Shown: in pieces, positions 7,418-15,782 of the stretch
Position numbering within the stretch: position 1 is the stretch's first letter
Layout of the letters: the number at the start of each line of letters is the position of its first letter
Notes under the pieces: model-generated
The model's database searches: none
What the model was told of the DNA's origin: nothing
Seen by the model: only the letters and a program-made list of their open reading frames with translations
Source: DATKDF01 sp035512795
GTDB taxonomy: Bacteria; Acidobacteriota; Vicinamibacteria; Vicinamibacterales; SCN-69-37
Direction of reading: 5' to 3'
Length of the DNA: 22,577 bases
Assembly: GCA_035512795.1 (NCBI GenBank)
Contig: DATKDF010000204.1
Location: 1-22,577, forward strand
Position numbers and translations under genes: made by a program

Positions 7418-7965
7418 CCACCCGAGGCGACGTCGGCGGCGTCAACGACGCGATCGACCGGGCGGCCCGCCATCTGGTCGCACGAGACGCACCCGCCGCG
7501 CTGCGCCGCCGCGTCGGCGGAGCCATCGCGGCGACACCAGCCGCACCGATCCGATCCGGATTCCCGTGGCGCGGACTGGCGGCCGGTTCGGCAAGCCTCG
7601 CGGTCGCGACGATAGCCATCGCCCTTGGCCTGATGCTCGCGGTCCCGGAGCTTCCAGCCGTCGAACGCGTCACCCTGGCAACGGCCCCGCCGGCCTCTGC
7701 CGCGGCAGTCCCCGCCGAGGCGCGCCGAATGCCCGTACACGTCGCGGCCCTGGCACTCGCCGAACCAGCCGATGACACGATGACCGACGCGGACGCGGCC
7801 TGGCTCGAGCGGGCGATCCCGGCGCTCGTGGCCCCGGCATCACTCGATGTCGCGGCCATCCAACCGGCTGACGTCGAGATCCCTCTACTGAGTGTGCCCG
7901 CGCTCGTCACCCGGCCCGTCACGGTCGCGCCGATCGATCCGGCGCGCTGGTCACGCGAGCGCTAA
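7414..7965 (+). CDS. Single-TM protein coupled to the ECF sigma factor; putative anti-sigma factor
   Basis: 183 aa from the ATG at 7414, which overlaps the sigma stop (ATGA) and follows AGGAG. The frame is open further upstream inside the sigma gene, but that extension is rejected because of the overlap. Residues 1-50 are cytoplasmic-like with helical content (NDAIDRAARHLVARD, ALRRRVGGAI), 54-78 form one hydrophobic membrane segment, and the rest is Ala/Pro-rich and probably periplasmic. Position and topology are those of a membrane anti-sigma factor, but no zinc-type His-x3-Cys-x2-Cys motif is present and there is no cysteine at all. The function is inferred from context. It could instead be another regulatory or envelope protein. 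Confidence 0.55.
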   Translation: MTTRGDVGGVNDAIDRAARHLVARDAPAALRRRVGGAIAATPAAPIRSGFPWRGLAAGSASLAVATIAIALGLMLAVPELPAVERVTLATAPPASAAAVPAEARRMPVHVAALALAEPADDTMTDADAAWLERAIPALVAPASLDVAAIQPADVEIPLLSVPALVTRPVTVAPIDPARWSRER

Positions 7966-7989
7966 TTGAACACAGACAAGGACAAGGAC

Positions 7990-8475
7990 ATGCGAACGCT
8001 CCTTCTCGCCACGATGCTCGTCGCCGCCCTCACCACGTCCGGCGGTGCCCAGGCCGGGCAGGCGACCGGAAACCCGGCACCGCAGCCGCCGGCCCACAAC
8101 AACATCCGGGTGGACCTGACGATCACCGATACGTACACCGAAGCGCCGTCGACCAAGACCGTCACGATGCTCGTGCTCAACGGCCAGCAGGGCCGCGTGC
8201 GCACGCAGAACCGCCTGCCGGAAGGCCACGTCGTGGAGCTGAACGTCGATGCGCAGGCCGTCATCGTCGCGGCCGGGCAGGTCCGGCTGCGGTTGACCCT
8301 CGAATACACACCGGCGCAGCAGGCGCCAGCCGGCGCGCGCGTCGGTCCCGCACAGCTCCATGAGTCGTTGACGGTCGCGCTGCGGGACGGGCAGCAACTC
8401 GTCGTGTCCCAGTCGGCCGACCCGGCCACCGACCGCAAGGTGACCGTCGAGGTCACCGCGACGATTCTGAAGTAG
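7990..8475 (+). CDS. Exported protein of unknown function
   Basis: 161 aa from the ATG at 7990, preceded by AAGGACAAGGAC. A TTG start 24 bases earlier is possible but would spoil the signal peptide. Residues 1-22 (MRTLLLATMLVAALTTSGGAQA) look like a cleavable Sec signal ending Ala-x-Ala. The mature part, from about 38 to the end, alternates hydrophobic and polar residues (IRVDLTITDTYTE, KTVTMLVLNG, QVRLRLTLEYTP, KVTVEVTATIL), suggesting a small beta-sandwich. I recognise no family. It is the third gene of the sigma operon, so it is likely either part of the sensing module or its target. Its last 23 bases overlap the convergent gene at 8453-8869. Confidence 0.7.
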   Translation: MRTLLLATMLVAALTTSGGAQAGQATGNPAPQPPAHNNIRVDLTITDTYTEAPSTKTVTMLVLNGQQGRVRTQNRLPEGHVVELNVDAQAVIVAAGQVRLRLTLEYTPAQQAPAGARVGPAQLHESLTVALRDGQQLVVSQSADPATDRKVTVEVTATILK

Positions 8476-8869
8476 CCCCGCGCACCACTTCGAGCGTCTG
8501 GAGCGCCGCGTCAGCGGCGCTCTGGGCGCCCGGGTCGAGCGAGGTCGCCTGGTCGGCCGCCTGCCGCAGGTAGCCCAGGGCCACCTCGAGCAGGCCCGCC
8601 CGTTCACCCAGCCCCGTTTCCCGCAATCGGCGCTGCAGGGCCGTCACGGTCGTGGCGGCCTGGTCGAAGGCGCGCCGCGCGTCGCCGTAGTTGTCCTGAT
8701 AGAGCGCGACGCGGCCTTCGAGGACCAGGGTCCGGGCCGTCGTGAACGCGACGTCCTCGGCGGCCCGACCCGCCGCCATCTCGGACGACGAGCGGCCGGC
8801 GGCGCCGACGATCCAGCCGGCGACGAACGCCGTGCCCACGGCGATCGCTGCCCAGCTCAACGGTTTCAT
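8453..8869 (-). CDS. Membrane-anchored helical protein of unknown function
   Basis: 138 aa. Residues 5-24 (SWAAIAVGTAFVAGWIVGAA) form a signal anchor. The rest is helical and Ala/Leu-rich. The stretch LVLEGRVALYQDNYGDARRAFDQA resembles one TPR-like helical pair, followed by further helices (GLLEVALGYLRQAADQA). It probably sits on the periplasmic side of the inner membrane as a scaffold or binding protein. No family is recognised. It follows the gene at 8891-9202 by 21 bases on the same strand and is likely co-transcribed with it. It ends inside the last 23 bases of the opposite-strand exported protein gene. Coding is supported by length, anchor and composition, but the ribosome site is weak. 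Confidence 0.65.
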   Translation of the reverse strand: MKPLSWAAIAVGTAFVAGWIVGAAGRSSSEMAAGRAAEDVAFTTARTLVLEGRVALYQDNYGDARRAFDQAATTVTALQRRLRETGLGERAGLLEVALGYLRQAADQATSLDPGAQSAADAALQTLEVVRGATSESSR

Positions 8870-8890
8870 GGATGGCCGGGCCCGGGGCCC

Positions 8891-9202
8891 TCAGTGCAGG
8901 GTCTTCGGTTCGGTCCAGGCCGAGAGGTTGGTCACGAGATCGAACTTGCGGAGCAGCTCGCCGATGACTTCGCCCGCATCCTCACGCTGGCTGAGGCGCT
9001 CCACTTCGGCCAGGATCCGGCCGAGCGCCACCTGCGCTTGTTCGATGGCGCCATCGGAGAAATACTCGCGCTGCTCTTCGAGGCAGCGGCGATGCTTGAT
9101 GAACTCCTCGCGGAAGAAGTCGGTGAGACACTGGCAGGTCGGACCGCAGAACGGAACGGCTTGTGTGACGACGACCGGTGCGAGACGGCTGTGTGAGGCC
9201 AT
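8891..9202 (-). CDS. Small cysteine-containing protein of unknown function
   Basis: 103 aa. An N-terminal stretch has VPFCGPTCQCL (Cys 19, 23, 25; a C-x3-C-x-C cluster) with a further Cys 40. A helical, charged region follows (FFREEFIKHRRCLEEQREYF, then AIEQAQVALGRILAEVERL) that could form a coiled coil. The cysteine cluster could bind metal or be redox active, but no known domain is recognised. A well-formed promoter lies just upstream, which supports it being a real gene and the first of a two-gene unit with the gene at 8453-8869. No Shine-Dalgarno is seen before the ATG at 9202, so the start is not certain. Confidence 0.6.
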   Translation of the reverse strand: MASHSRLAPVVVTQAVPFCGPTCQCLTDFFREEFIKHRRCLEEQREYFSDGAIEQAQVALGRILAEVERLSQREDAGEVIGELLRKFDLVTNLSAWTEPKTLH

Positions 9203-9223
9203 TTCGACTGGGGGGCTTCAAAA

Positions 9224-9253
9224 AGTCTAGGCCCGCGCCGCGGGTCATGTCAA
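9224..9253 (-). promoter_or_regulatory. Sigma70-like promoter with a palindrome in the spacer
   Basis: Minus strand: TTGACA (9248-9253, perfect -35), an 18-bp spacer, then TAGACT (9224-9229, 4/6 to TATAAT). Transcription would start near 9217, about 15 bases before the ATG at 9202. The spacer contains CCCGCGcCGCGGG (9232-9244), a perfect 6-bp inverted repeat around one base. It may be an operator. Alternatively, the repeat plus the downstream CTTTTTG run could be a poor terminator for gatB, which ends at 9279. The rest of 9203-9278 shows nothing else. Confidence 0.55.
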
Positions 9254-9278
9254 ATCGGTGTGACGTCGCCGGCCCGCC

Positions 9279-10718
<1,440 letters not shown>

Positions 10719-10757
10719 GTCACGGTCCAGGCGGAGCCAGTCGGGCTCTGCCCTCTG

Positions 10758-12353
10758 TCACCCTTTCGGTCCTGCGGCCTTGACCTCCGGCGTCGCCGTC
10801 GCCTCGAACGTCTTGAAGTTGTCGGCGAACATGCGGGCCAGCTTCCCCGCCTGCACGTCGTAGGCGGCGGCATCCTTCCACGTTTTTCGTGGCGTCAGCA
10901 CGTCGGCCGGCACCCCCGGGCACGTCTTCGGCACCGCGAGGTTGAACACCGGGTCGACGTCGCAGGCCACGTCGTCGAGCGCCCCGGACAACGCGGCATC
11001 GATCATCGCGCGGGTGTGCGCGATCTTCATGCGCGAGCCGGTGCCGTACGGCCCACCGGTCCACCCCGTGTTGACGAGCCAGACTTTCGACTGATGCTGC
11101 GCGATGCGCTCGCCGAGCAGCCGGGCATAGACGTTCGGATCCCACACCATGAACGGGGCGCCGAAGCACGTGCTGAACGTGGCCTTGGGCTCGGTCACGC
11201 CGCGCTCGGTGCCGGCCACCTTGGCCGTGTAGCCCGACAGGAAGTGGTACATCGCCGCTTCGGGCGAAAGCTTCGCAATCGGCGGCAGCACGCCGAAGGC
11301 GTCGGCCGTCAGCATGATCACGTTGGTCGGATGGCCGCCCTGCCCGCCCGGCACGGAGTTGTCGATGAACCCGAGCGGGTAGGCGCCGCGGGTGTTCTCC
11401 GTGTTCGCATCGTCGTCCAGGTTCAGATCGCGCGTGATCGGGTCGTAGACGACGTTTTCGAGCACCGTGCCGAACCGGCGCGTGGTGGCGTGGATCTGCG
11501 GTTCGGCTTCGGCCGAGAGCCGAATCATCTTGGCGTAGCAGCCCCCTTCGAAGTTGAAGACGCCGGCGCGGCTCCAGCCGTGTTCGTCGTCGCCGATGAG
11601 CTGGCGCGCGTGGTCGCTCGAGAGCGTCGTCTTGCCCGTGCCCGAGAGCCCGAAGAAGAGCGCGACATCACCGTCCGGGCCGATGTTGGCCGAGCAGTGC
11701 ATCGGCATCACGTCGCGCAGCGGCAGGAGGTAGTTCATCACGGTGAAGATCGACTTCTTGATCTCGCCGGCGTAGTTGGTGCCGCCGATGAGCACGAGCC
11801 GCCGGGCGAAGTTGACCAGAATGAACGTCTCCGAGTTGGTCGCGTCCACCTTCGGGTCGGCGGTGACACTCGGCACGTCGATCACGGTGAACTGCGGCTC
11901 GTGCGACGCGAGCCGGCTCGGGTCGGGCTCGGGAATGAACAGGTGGCGCGCAAACAGGCTGTGCCACGCGCGTTCGGTGATGACCCGGATGGGCAGGCGA
12001 AAGGCCGGATCGGCGCCGGCCCAGCAGTCCTGAACGAACAGCTCGCGCCCCGTGAGGTGCGCCATCATCCGCCGGTGGAGGCCGTCGAAGGCCGCCGCGT
12101 CAATCGGGCGATTGACCTTGCCCCAGGCCACATGCTGCTCGCTCGACGCCTCGCGGACGATGAACTTGTCGTTCGGCGACCGGCCGGTGTGCGGAGCGGT
12201 GCGGCAGATGAGTGGACCGTTGGCGGCGATCACGCCCTCGCGCCGGCGGACCGCCTCCTCGTAGAGGGTCGCCACCGCCGGTGTCCAGTGCACCTGGCCG
12301 GCCCCCTCGATCCCCACCGCATCGAGTCCCACCTTCCGCTCACCCTGCGACAT
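10758..12353 (-). CDS. pckA: Phosphoenolpyruvate carboxykinase (ATP)
   Basis: 531 aa from the ATG at 12353, which follows GGAGGG eight bases upstream. The frame extends nine codons further to a TTG, judged non-coding. The enzyme converts oxaloacetate and ATP to phosphoenolpyruvate, CO2 and ADP, the entry step of gluconeogenesis. Landmarks: RSPNDKF (58-64), GGTNYAGEIKKS (190-201), the P-loop GLSGTGKTT (235-243), IGDDEHGW (253-260), FNFEGGCYAK (266-275) and ENTRGAYPLGFI further on. These are the ATP-type family motifs, not the GTP type. It is the first gene before gatB and is divergent from an ECF sigma gene. Confidence 0.97.
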   Translation of the reverse strand: MSQGERKVGLDAVGIEGAGQVHWTPAVATLYEEAVRRREGVIAANGPLICRTAPHTGRSPNDKFIVREASSEQHVAWGKVNRPIDAAAFDGLHRRMMAHLTGRELFVQDCWAGADPAFRLPIRVITERAWHSLFARHLFIPEPDPSRLASHEPQFTVIDVPSVTADPKVDATNSETFILVNFARRLVLIGGTNYAGEIKKSIFTVMNYLLPLRDVMPMHCSANIGPDGDVALFFGLSGTGKTTLSSDHARQLIGDDEHGWSRAGVFNFEGGCYAKMIRLSAEAEPQIHATTRRFGTVLENVVYDPITRDLNLDDDANTENTRGAYPLGFIDNSVPGGQGGHPTNVIMLTADAFGVLPPIAKLSPEAAMYHFLSGYTAKVAGTERGVTEPKATFSTCFGAPFMVWDPNVYARLLGERIAQHQSKVWLVNTGWTGGPYGTGSRMKIAHTRAMIDAALSGALDDVACDVDPVFNLAVPKTCPGVPADVLTPRKTWKDAAAYDVQAGKLARMFADNFKTFEATATPEVKAAGPKG

Positions 12354-12387
12354 GGACGTCTCCCTCCGGTCCCGAGACAAACGGCCT

Positions 12388-12393
12388 ATTGTA
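12388..12393 (-). promoter_or_regulatory. Possible -10 element for pckA
   Basis: The minus strand reads TACAAT (5/6 to TATAAT) 34 bases before the pckA ATG. No recognisable -35 lies at 16-18 bp upstream, where the sequence is GC-rich. Between this and the divergent sigma promoter lie two copies of the palindromic octamer GGCCGGCC (12420-12427 and 12444-12451). Confidence 0.4.
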
Positions 12394-12456
12394 CTGCGCG
12401 CCCGGCGAAAACGGGCCCCGGCCGGCCCGCCGCCGCCGGACGCGGCCGGCCGACCC

Positions 12457-12465
12457 TGCTAGAAT
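12457..12465 (+). promoter_or_regulatory. Extended -10 promoter for the second ECF sigma gene
   Basis: TGCTAGAAT matches the extended -10 form TGnTATAAT with one mismatch. The -35 position 17 bp upstream is CGGACG, only 3/6, which is expected when an extended -10 is present. Transcription would start near 12472, giving a leader of about 30 bases to the ATG at 12503. One GGCCGGCC palindrome lies between -35 and -10. Confidence 0.5.
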
Positions 12466-12502
12466 GGCTCCGTAAACACCTCCCGCGACGGGACGTATCC
12501 AC

Positions 12503-13177
12503 ATGTCAGGGACTGAGACACCAGCCGTGAGCCCTCGAGAGGCCGATGCCCGAGTGGCCATCGACGTCAAGGCCCTGCACGCGGCCGGACGGACCGACGA
12601 GGCCCGCGAGCGGTACGCCGAGCTGGTGGGCCGACATCAACGGCGCGCCGCGCGCATCGCGTATCACTACCTGCGCGATGCGGCCGACGCCGACGAGGCC
12701 GTTCAGGACGCGCTCGTCAAGGCGTATACCCATATCGGGACGTTTCGCGAAGAACTGCCGTTCGAGGTGTGGTTCACGCGCATTCTGATCAATGGGTGCC
12801 TCGACCGGATCAAGGCGCGGCGCCGGCGCGAACGGTGGCTGGCACCGACGCCGGTGGATGCATACGGGGTCGAACGCAATCCGGCCGACTATCTGCCGTC
12901 GCGGGGCCAGAGCCCCGAGGAACGGCTGCTGTCGGCCGAACGCCGCGCGCAGGTAATGACCGCGCTCGGCAAGCTCCCCGAACGGCAGCGGATGGTGTTC
13001 ATCCTCAGCCATTTCGAGGGGTGCACCTCGCGGGAAGTGAGCACGATGACCGGACTGAACGAATCGACTGTTCGCGTGCATCTGTTTCGGGCCATCAGAC
13101 GGCTTCGCGTCCTGCTGACCCACGGCGCGGCTGCCGACACATCGGTGCAGAGGAGGGGAACCCGTGCGGCTCGCTGA
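12503..13177 (+). CDS. ECF-family RNA polymerase sigma factor (second module)
   Basis: 224 aa. Region 2 is at about 35-108 (ERYAELVGRHQRRAARIAYH, then DAADADEAVQDALVKAYTHI, FEVWFTRILINGCLDRIKARRRR), and region 4 is at about 150-203 (LGKLPERQRMVFILSHFEG, CTSREVSTMTGLNESTVRVHLFRAIRRL). There is no region 3, as in group 4 sigma factors. It should direct RNA polymerase to a small regulon when released by its partner. The next gene begins 14 bases before this one stops and encodes a zinc-motif anti-sigma factor, so this is a complete sigma/anti-sigma pair. The ATG at 12503 has only a weak ribosome site (GGGACG). It is distinct in sequence from the sigma factor at 6722. Confidence 0.93.
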   Translation: MSGTETPAVSPREADARVAIDVKALHAAGRTDEARERYAELVGRHQRRAARIAYHYLRDAADADEAVQDALVKAYTHIGTFREELPFEVWFTRILINGCLDRIKARRRRERWLAPTPVDAYGVERNPADYLPSRGQSPEERLLSAERRAQVMTALGKLPERQRMVFILSHFEGCTSREVSTMTGLNESTVRVHLFRAIRRLRVLLTHGAAADTSVQRRGTRAAR

Positions 13178-13748
13178 CACGCTGTTGCGCCGGGGCCATC
13201 TGGCCGAATCTGCTCTCCTCGAGGCGCTCCTCGCGGGCAACCGACCGGCCCATCTCGACCAGTGCGACCTCTGCGCCGGTCGGGCGGCCGGACTGAATCG
13301 GTGGCTGGACGACGTCTCGCAGACGGGCCTCGAGACCGCCGACGACATTTTCACTGCCGAACGGCTGGCCGGCCAGCAGGCGCAGGTGCTCCGCCGGCTG
13401 GCTCAGCTCGACCAGCCCAAGCGGGTCATCGCCTTTCCGGCGCCTCGGCGCGGCGAAACCAACAGCCAGGATGGCCGCCGGGTTGCGGCCGGATGGGTCG
13501 GTGTGGCGGCCGCCGCGGGCCTCGTGCTCGGCCTGATTGGGGGCCAGGTCACGGCCCGTCTGGCCGGGTCCTCGCAGTCGGCAGCCGATCGGGCGGCGGT
13601 GGCGACCTCACCCCCGCCGGCGACGGGCACCTCGTTCTTCGACTTCGACATCGAGAACAGCTCGCTCAGGGGCACGCCTGCCGGTGTACTCGATGAGATG
13701 ACGCCCCGGGCCATCGATACGATCGTCTCGACCCGTGTCGGCGGCTGA
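13164..13748 (+). CDS. Zinc-motif transmembrane anti-sigma factor
   Basis: 194 aa from a GTG at 13164, chosen because GAGGAGGGG precedes it at good spacing. It overlaps the sigma gene by 14 bases. Residues 30-37 read HLDQCDLC, the His-x3-Cys-x2-Cys core of ZAS-type anti-sigma domains that hold ECF sigma factors inactive. One membrane helix lies at about 107-130 and a periplasmic tail of about 65 residues follows, ending STRVGG. The sensing part would be this periplasmic tail or a protein bound to it. The tail has no recognised domain. The pairing with the upstream sigma factor is strongly supported by motif, overlap and topology. Confidence 0.87.
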   Translation: MRLADTLLRRGHLAESALLEALLAGNRPAHLDQCDLCAGRAAGLNRWLDDVSQTGLETADDIFTAERLAGQQAQVLRRLAQLDQPKRVIAFPAPRRGETNSQDGRRVAAGWVGVAAAAGLVLGLIGGQVTARLAGSSQSAADRAAVATSPPPATGTSFFDFDIENSSLRGTPAGVLDEMTPRAIDTIVSTRVGG

Positions 13749-13775
13749 CGCCGCGCCGCAGCCGGCCGCAGCCGC

Positions 13776-13781
13776 TACAAT
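13776..13781 (+). promoter_or_regulatory. Possible -10 element giving a leaderless ispH mRNA
   Basis: TACAAT (5/6 to TATAAT) ends six bases before the A of the ATG at 13788, so transcription is predicted to start at or next to the start codon. No -35 match is seen at 17 bp (GCGCCG). No ribosome site precedes either that ATG or the in-frame ATG at 13824; the latter would have a leader of about 36 bases. Confidence 0.4.
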
Positions 13782-13787
13782 ACCGGG

Positions 13788-15023
13788 ATGCCGTTCCGCC
13801 CGCGGACGGCTGCCGATCCGCTGATGCCCTCGATCATCTTCCGCAAGGGACTCGACCTGAAGGAGGCCGTCGCCGGTCAACTGACCGCGGCCTACCATAG
13901 CGGCCTCATCGAGCAGATGCGGGCCGACGGGTTCGTCCGCCGCGGCGGACGACTCACGATCCATCTGGCCCGCGAATTCGGCTTCTGCTACGGCGTCGAC
14001 CGCGCTGTCGACTACGCCTATCAGACGCGCAAGAAATTCCCCGACCGCCGGGTGTTCCTGACGGGCGAGATCATCCACAACCCGCACGTCAACGACCAGT
14101 TGCGCGCGCAGGGCATCCGCATCCTCTCCGATCCGGGCGAGGACCGCGGGTCGCTCGGGCCGGGCGACGTCGTCATCCTGCCCGCCTTCGGCGTGTCGGT
14201 CGGCGACCTGGCCTGGCTCGACGCGCGCGGCTGCACGCTCGTCGACACGACGTGCGGCTCGGTTCTGAACGTCTGGAAGAACGTTCGCCGCTACGCGCAG
14301 GAGGGCTTCACGTCGGTCATCCACGGCAAGGTGACACACGAGGAAACGCGCGCCACGGCCTCGCAGGCCACGCAGTACCCGGACGCGCACTTCCTCATCG
14401 TCCGCGACGAAGAGGAGGCCGGTATCGCCTGCGACTTCATTCGTCACGGCGGCGACCCGGCCGCGCTCCTCGCGCGGCTCGGCGGAGGCGTCTCGCCGGG
14501 TTTCGACCCGGCCCGCCATCTCGAACGGATTGGGTGCGCCAACCAGACGACCATGCTGATGGCCGAGTCGCTGAAGATCGGCGAGATGTTCCGCCAGGCC
14601 ATGGTCGACCGGTACGGCCCGGATGAGGCGGCCGGCCGGTTCCGGGCCTTCGACACGATTTGCAGCGCCACCCAGGAGCGCCAGGACGCGGTCATCCAGC
14701 TGCTCGATACCGATCCGCTCGACCTGATGGTGGTCATCGGCGGCTACAACAGCAGCAACACCTGCAATCTGGCCCGGATCTGCGCCGAACGGGTGCCGAC
14801 GTTCCACGTGGCCGACCCGGATTGCCTGGTCTCGGCCGACCTCATCCGGCACCGTCCGGTCGGAGCCCCGTCCACGGCCGCGATCGCCGAAATGGAGACG
14901 GCCGGGTGGCTGGCCGATGGGGCCCGGCGCATCGGCCTGACGGCGGGTGCCTCGACTCCGAACAATATCGTCGGGGAAGTCGTCGAACGGCTGGAACGGT
15001 TCGCAGGCGTGAACCCCGGCTGA
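13788..15023 (+). CDS. ispH: 4-hydroxy-3-methylbut-2-enyl diphosphate reductase, long form
   Basis: 411 aa from 13788 (399 aa if the ATG at 13824 is used). IspH is the last enzyme of the MEP isoprenoid pathway. It is an iron-sulphur protein that reduces HMBPP to IPP and DMAPP. The three cluster cysteines are visible as FGFCYGVDRA (C67), TTCGSV (C156) and ICSATQER (C292). Substrate-site landmarks are GEIIHNPHVN (H98), the HGKVTHEET segment (H184) and NSSNTCNLA. The HGK..HEET.ATAS pattern and the length match the long plant/cyanobacterial-type enzyme rather than the roughly 315-aa E. coli form. It follows the anti-sigma gene by 39 bases but has its own candidate promoter. Confidence 0.93.
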   Translation: MPFRPRTAADPLMPSIIFRKGLDLKEAVAGQLTAAYHSGLIEQMRADGFVRRGGRLTIHLAREFGFCYGVDRAVDYAYQTRKKFPDRRVFLTGEIIHNPHVNDQLRAQGIRILSDPGEDRGSLGPGDVVILPAFGVSVGDLAWLDARGCTLVDTTCGSVLNVWKNVRRYAQEGFTSVIHGKVTHEETRATASQATQYPDAHFLIVRDEEEAGIACDFIRHGGDPAALLARLGGGVSPGFDPARHLERIGCANQTTMLMAESLKIGEMFRQAMVDRYGPDEAAGRFRAFDTICSATQERQDAVIQLLDTDPLDLMVVIGGYNSSNTCNLARICAERVPTFHVADPDCLVSADLIRHRPVGAPSTAAIAEMETAGWLADGARRIGLTAGASTPNNIVGEVVERLERFAGVNPG

Positions 15024-15062
15024 GCCGGTGGCCGGGCCCGGGCAGCCCCTGGGGGGCGTAAA

Positions 15063-15075
15063 CGACCGGCGGTCG
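15063..15075. promoter_or_regulatory. 13-base palindrome upstream of the efflux cluster
   Basis: CGACCGgCGGTCG is a perfect 6-bp inverted repeat around one base, in the 100-base gap between ispH and the Spy-like gene. Its place before an efflux operon makes a repressor operator plausible, but no regulator gene lies in the window. A further perfect 5-bp hairpin (GCCCC/GGGGC, 15045-15057) just after ispH has no T-run and is a poor terminator. No good promoter was found in the gap. Confidence 0.3.
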
Positions 15076-15123
15076 AAAGACGTAAGTCGAAGCGTGAGCG
15101 ATAGTAAGCCCCTCGGAAGTTCC

Positions 15124-15714
15124 ATGACCCGGACGGCCTGGCTGGCCGGCTCCCTGGCTGTCGTTCTCGTGGCCGCCGCGACGGGTGGCTGGGGGCTGGG
15201 GGCCTGGGCCCAGCGCGGCGTCGATCGGGCGGCCGGGGCCGACGCCGACCATGCGCAGCGCGGTGGCACGGCGCCATCCGGCCAGCGCAGCAACAGCCAG
15301 GCTCAGCGCCAGCAGCAGCGCGCCGACTTCCTGCCGCCGGCCGGCCGGTGGCGGTGGTGGCGCGACGAAGAGGTTCAGCGGGACGCCGGCCTGTCGGCCG
15401 CGCAGGTGCAACGGCTCGAGGCGATGGTCAAGGAACGCGAGACCGAGCTGGCGCCGTTCATCAGGGAGTGGGCCCGGCAGGGCCAGCTGCTCAATCAGAT
15501 GGCGCGTGACCGCCGCGTGAGCATCGACGAGTTCGCCGTGCAGGCGTCGCGGGTCCAGTCGCTCTACGCCAAGCTCAGCGAGAGCCGCAATATCATGCTC
15601 TACCGCATGTCGCGCGATCTGACCGACGAGCAATTCACCCGGATCAAGGAACTTCAGGAGGCCCGCGATCGACGGTTGCGGGGCGGCGGCCGGAGCAGCT
15701 CACCGAACCGGTAG
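15124..15714 (+). CDS. Spy/CpxP-like periplasmic stress or metal-sensor protein (putative)
   Basis: 196 aa from the ATG at 15124, preceded by GGAAG; the frame is open further upstream. A hydrophobic N-terminus (about 5-29, LAGSLAVVLVAAATGG) acts as a signal or anchor and has no lipobox. A Gln/Arg-rich linker follows at 45-67. Then comes a helical domain at 78-183 with two L-[ST]-x-x-Q turns: LSAAQVQRLE (90-99) and LTDEQFTRIKELQ (166-178). This spacing, with charged helices between, is the layout of the Spy/CpxP/ZraP family of periplasmic chaperones and metal sensors. No His-rich metal site is visible. It is the first gene of the efflux cluster. Confidence 0.65.
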   Translation: MTRTAWLAGSLAVVLVAAATGGWGLGAWAQRGVDRAAGADADHAQRGGTAPSGQRSNSQAQRQQQRADFLPPAGRWRWWRDEEVQRDAGLSAAQVQRLEAMVKERETELAPFIREWARQGQLLNQMARDRRVSIDEFAVQASRVQSLYAKLSESRNIMLYRMSRDLTDEQFTRIKELQEARDRRLRGGGRSSSPNR

Positions 15715-15782
15715 CCCGCCGACAGACGACTTTGGAGCGGCCGGCACCCCTTGTCCGGTCGCGGCGACAGGAGCACCAGCTA

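Noticed and set aside
9203..9247. Possible selenocysteine codon (in-frame TGA five codons before the 103-aa gene start)
   Set aside because: The TGA lies at or before the predicted transcription start, and no coding signal continues upstream.
15045..15057. GCCCC/GGGGC hairpin after ispH as a terminator
   Set aside because: The stem is only five base pairs with no following T-run.
13608..15293. A 561-codon minus-strand frame opposite ispH and parts of neighbouring genes
   Set aside because: It lies across the plus-strand anti-sigma, ispH and Spy-like genes and shows no recognisable domain.
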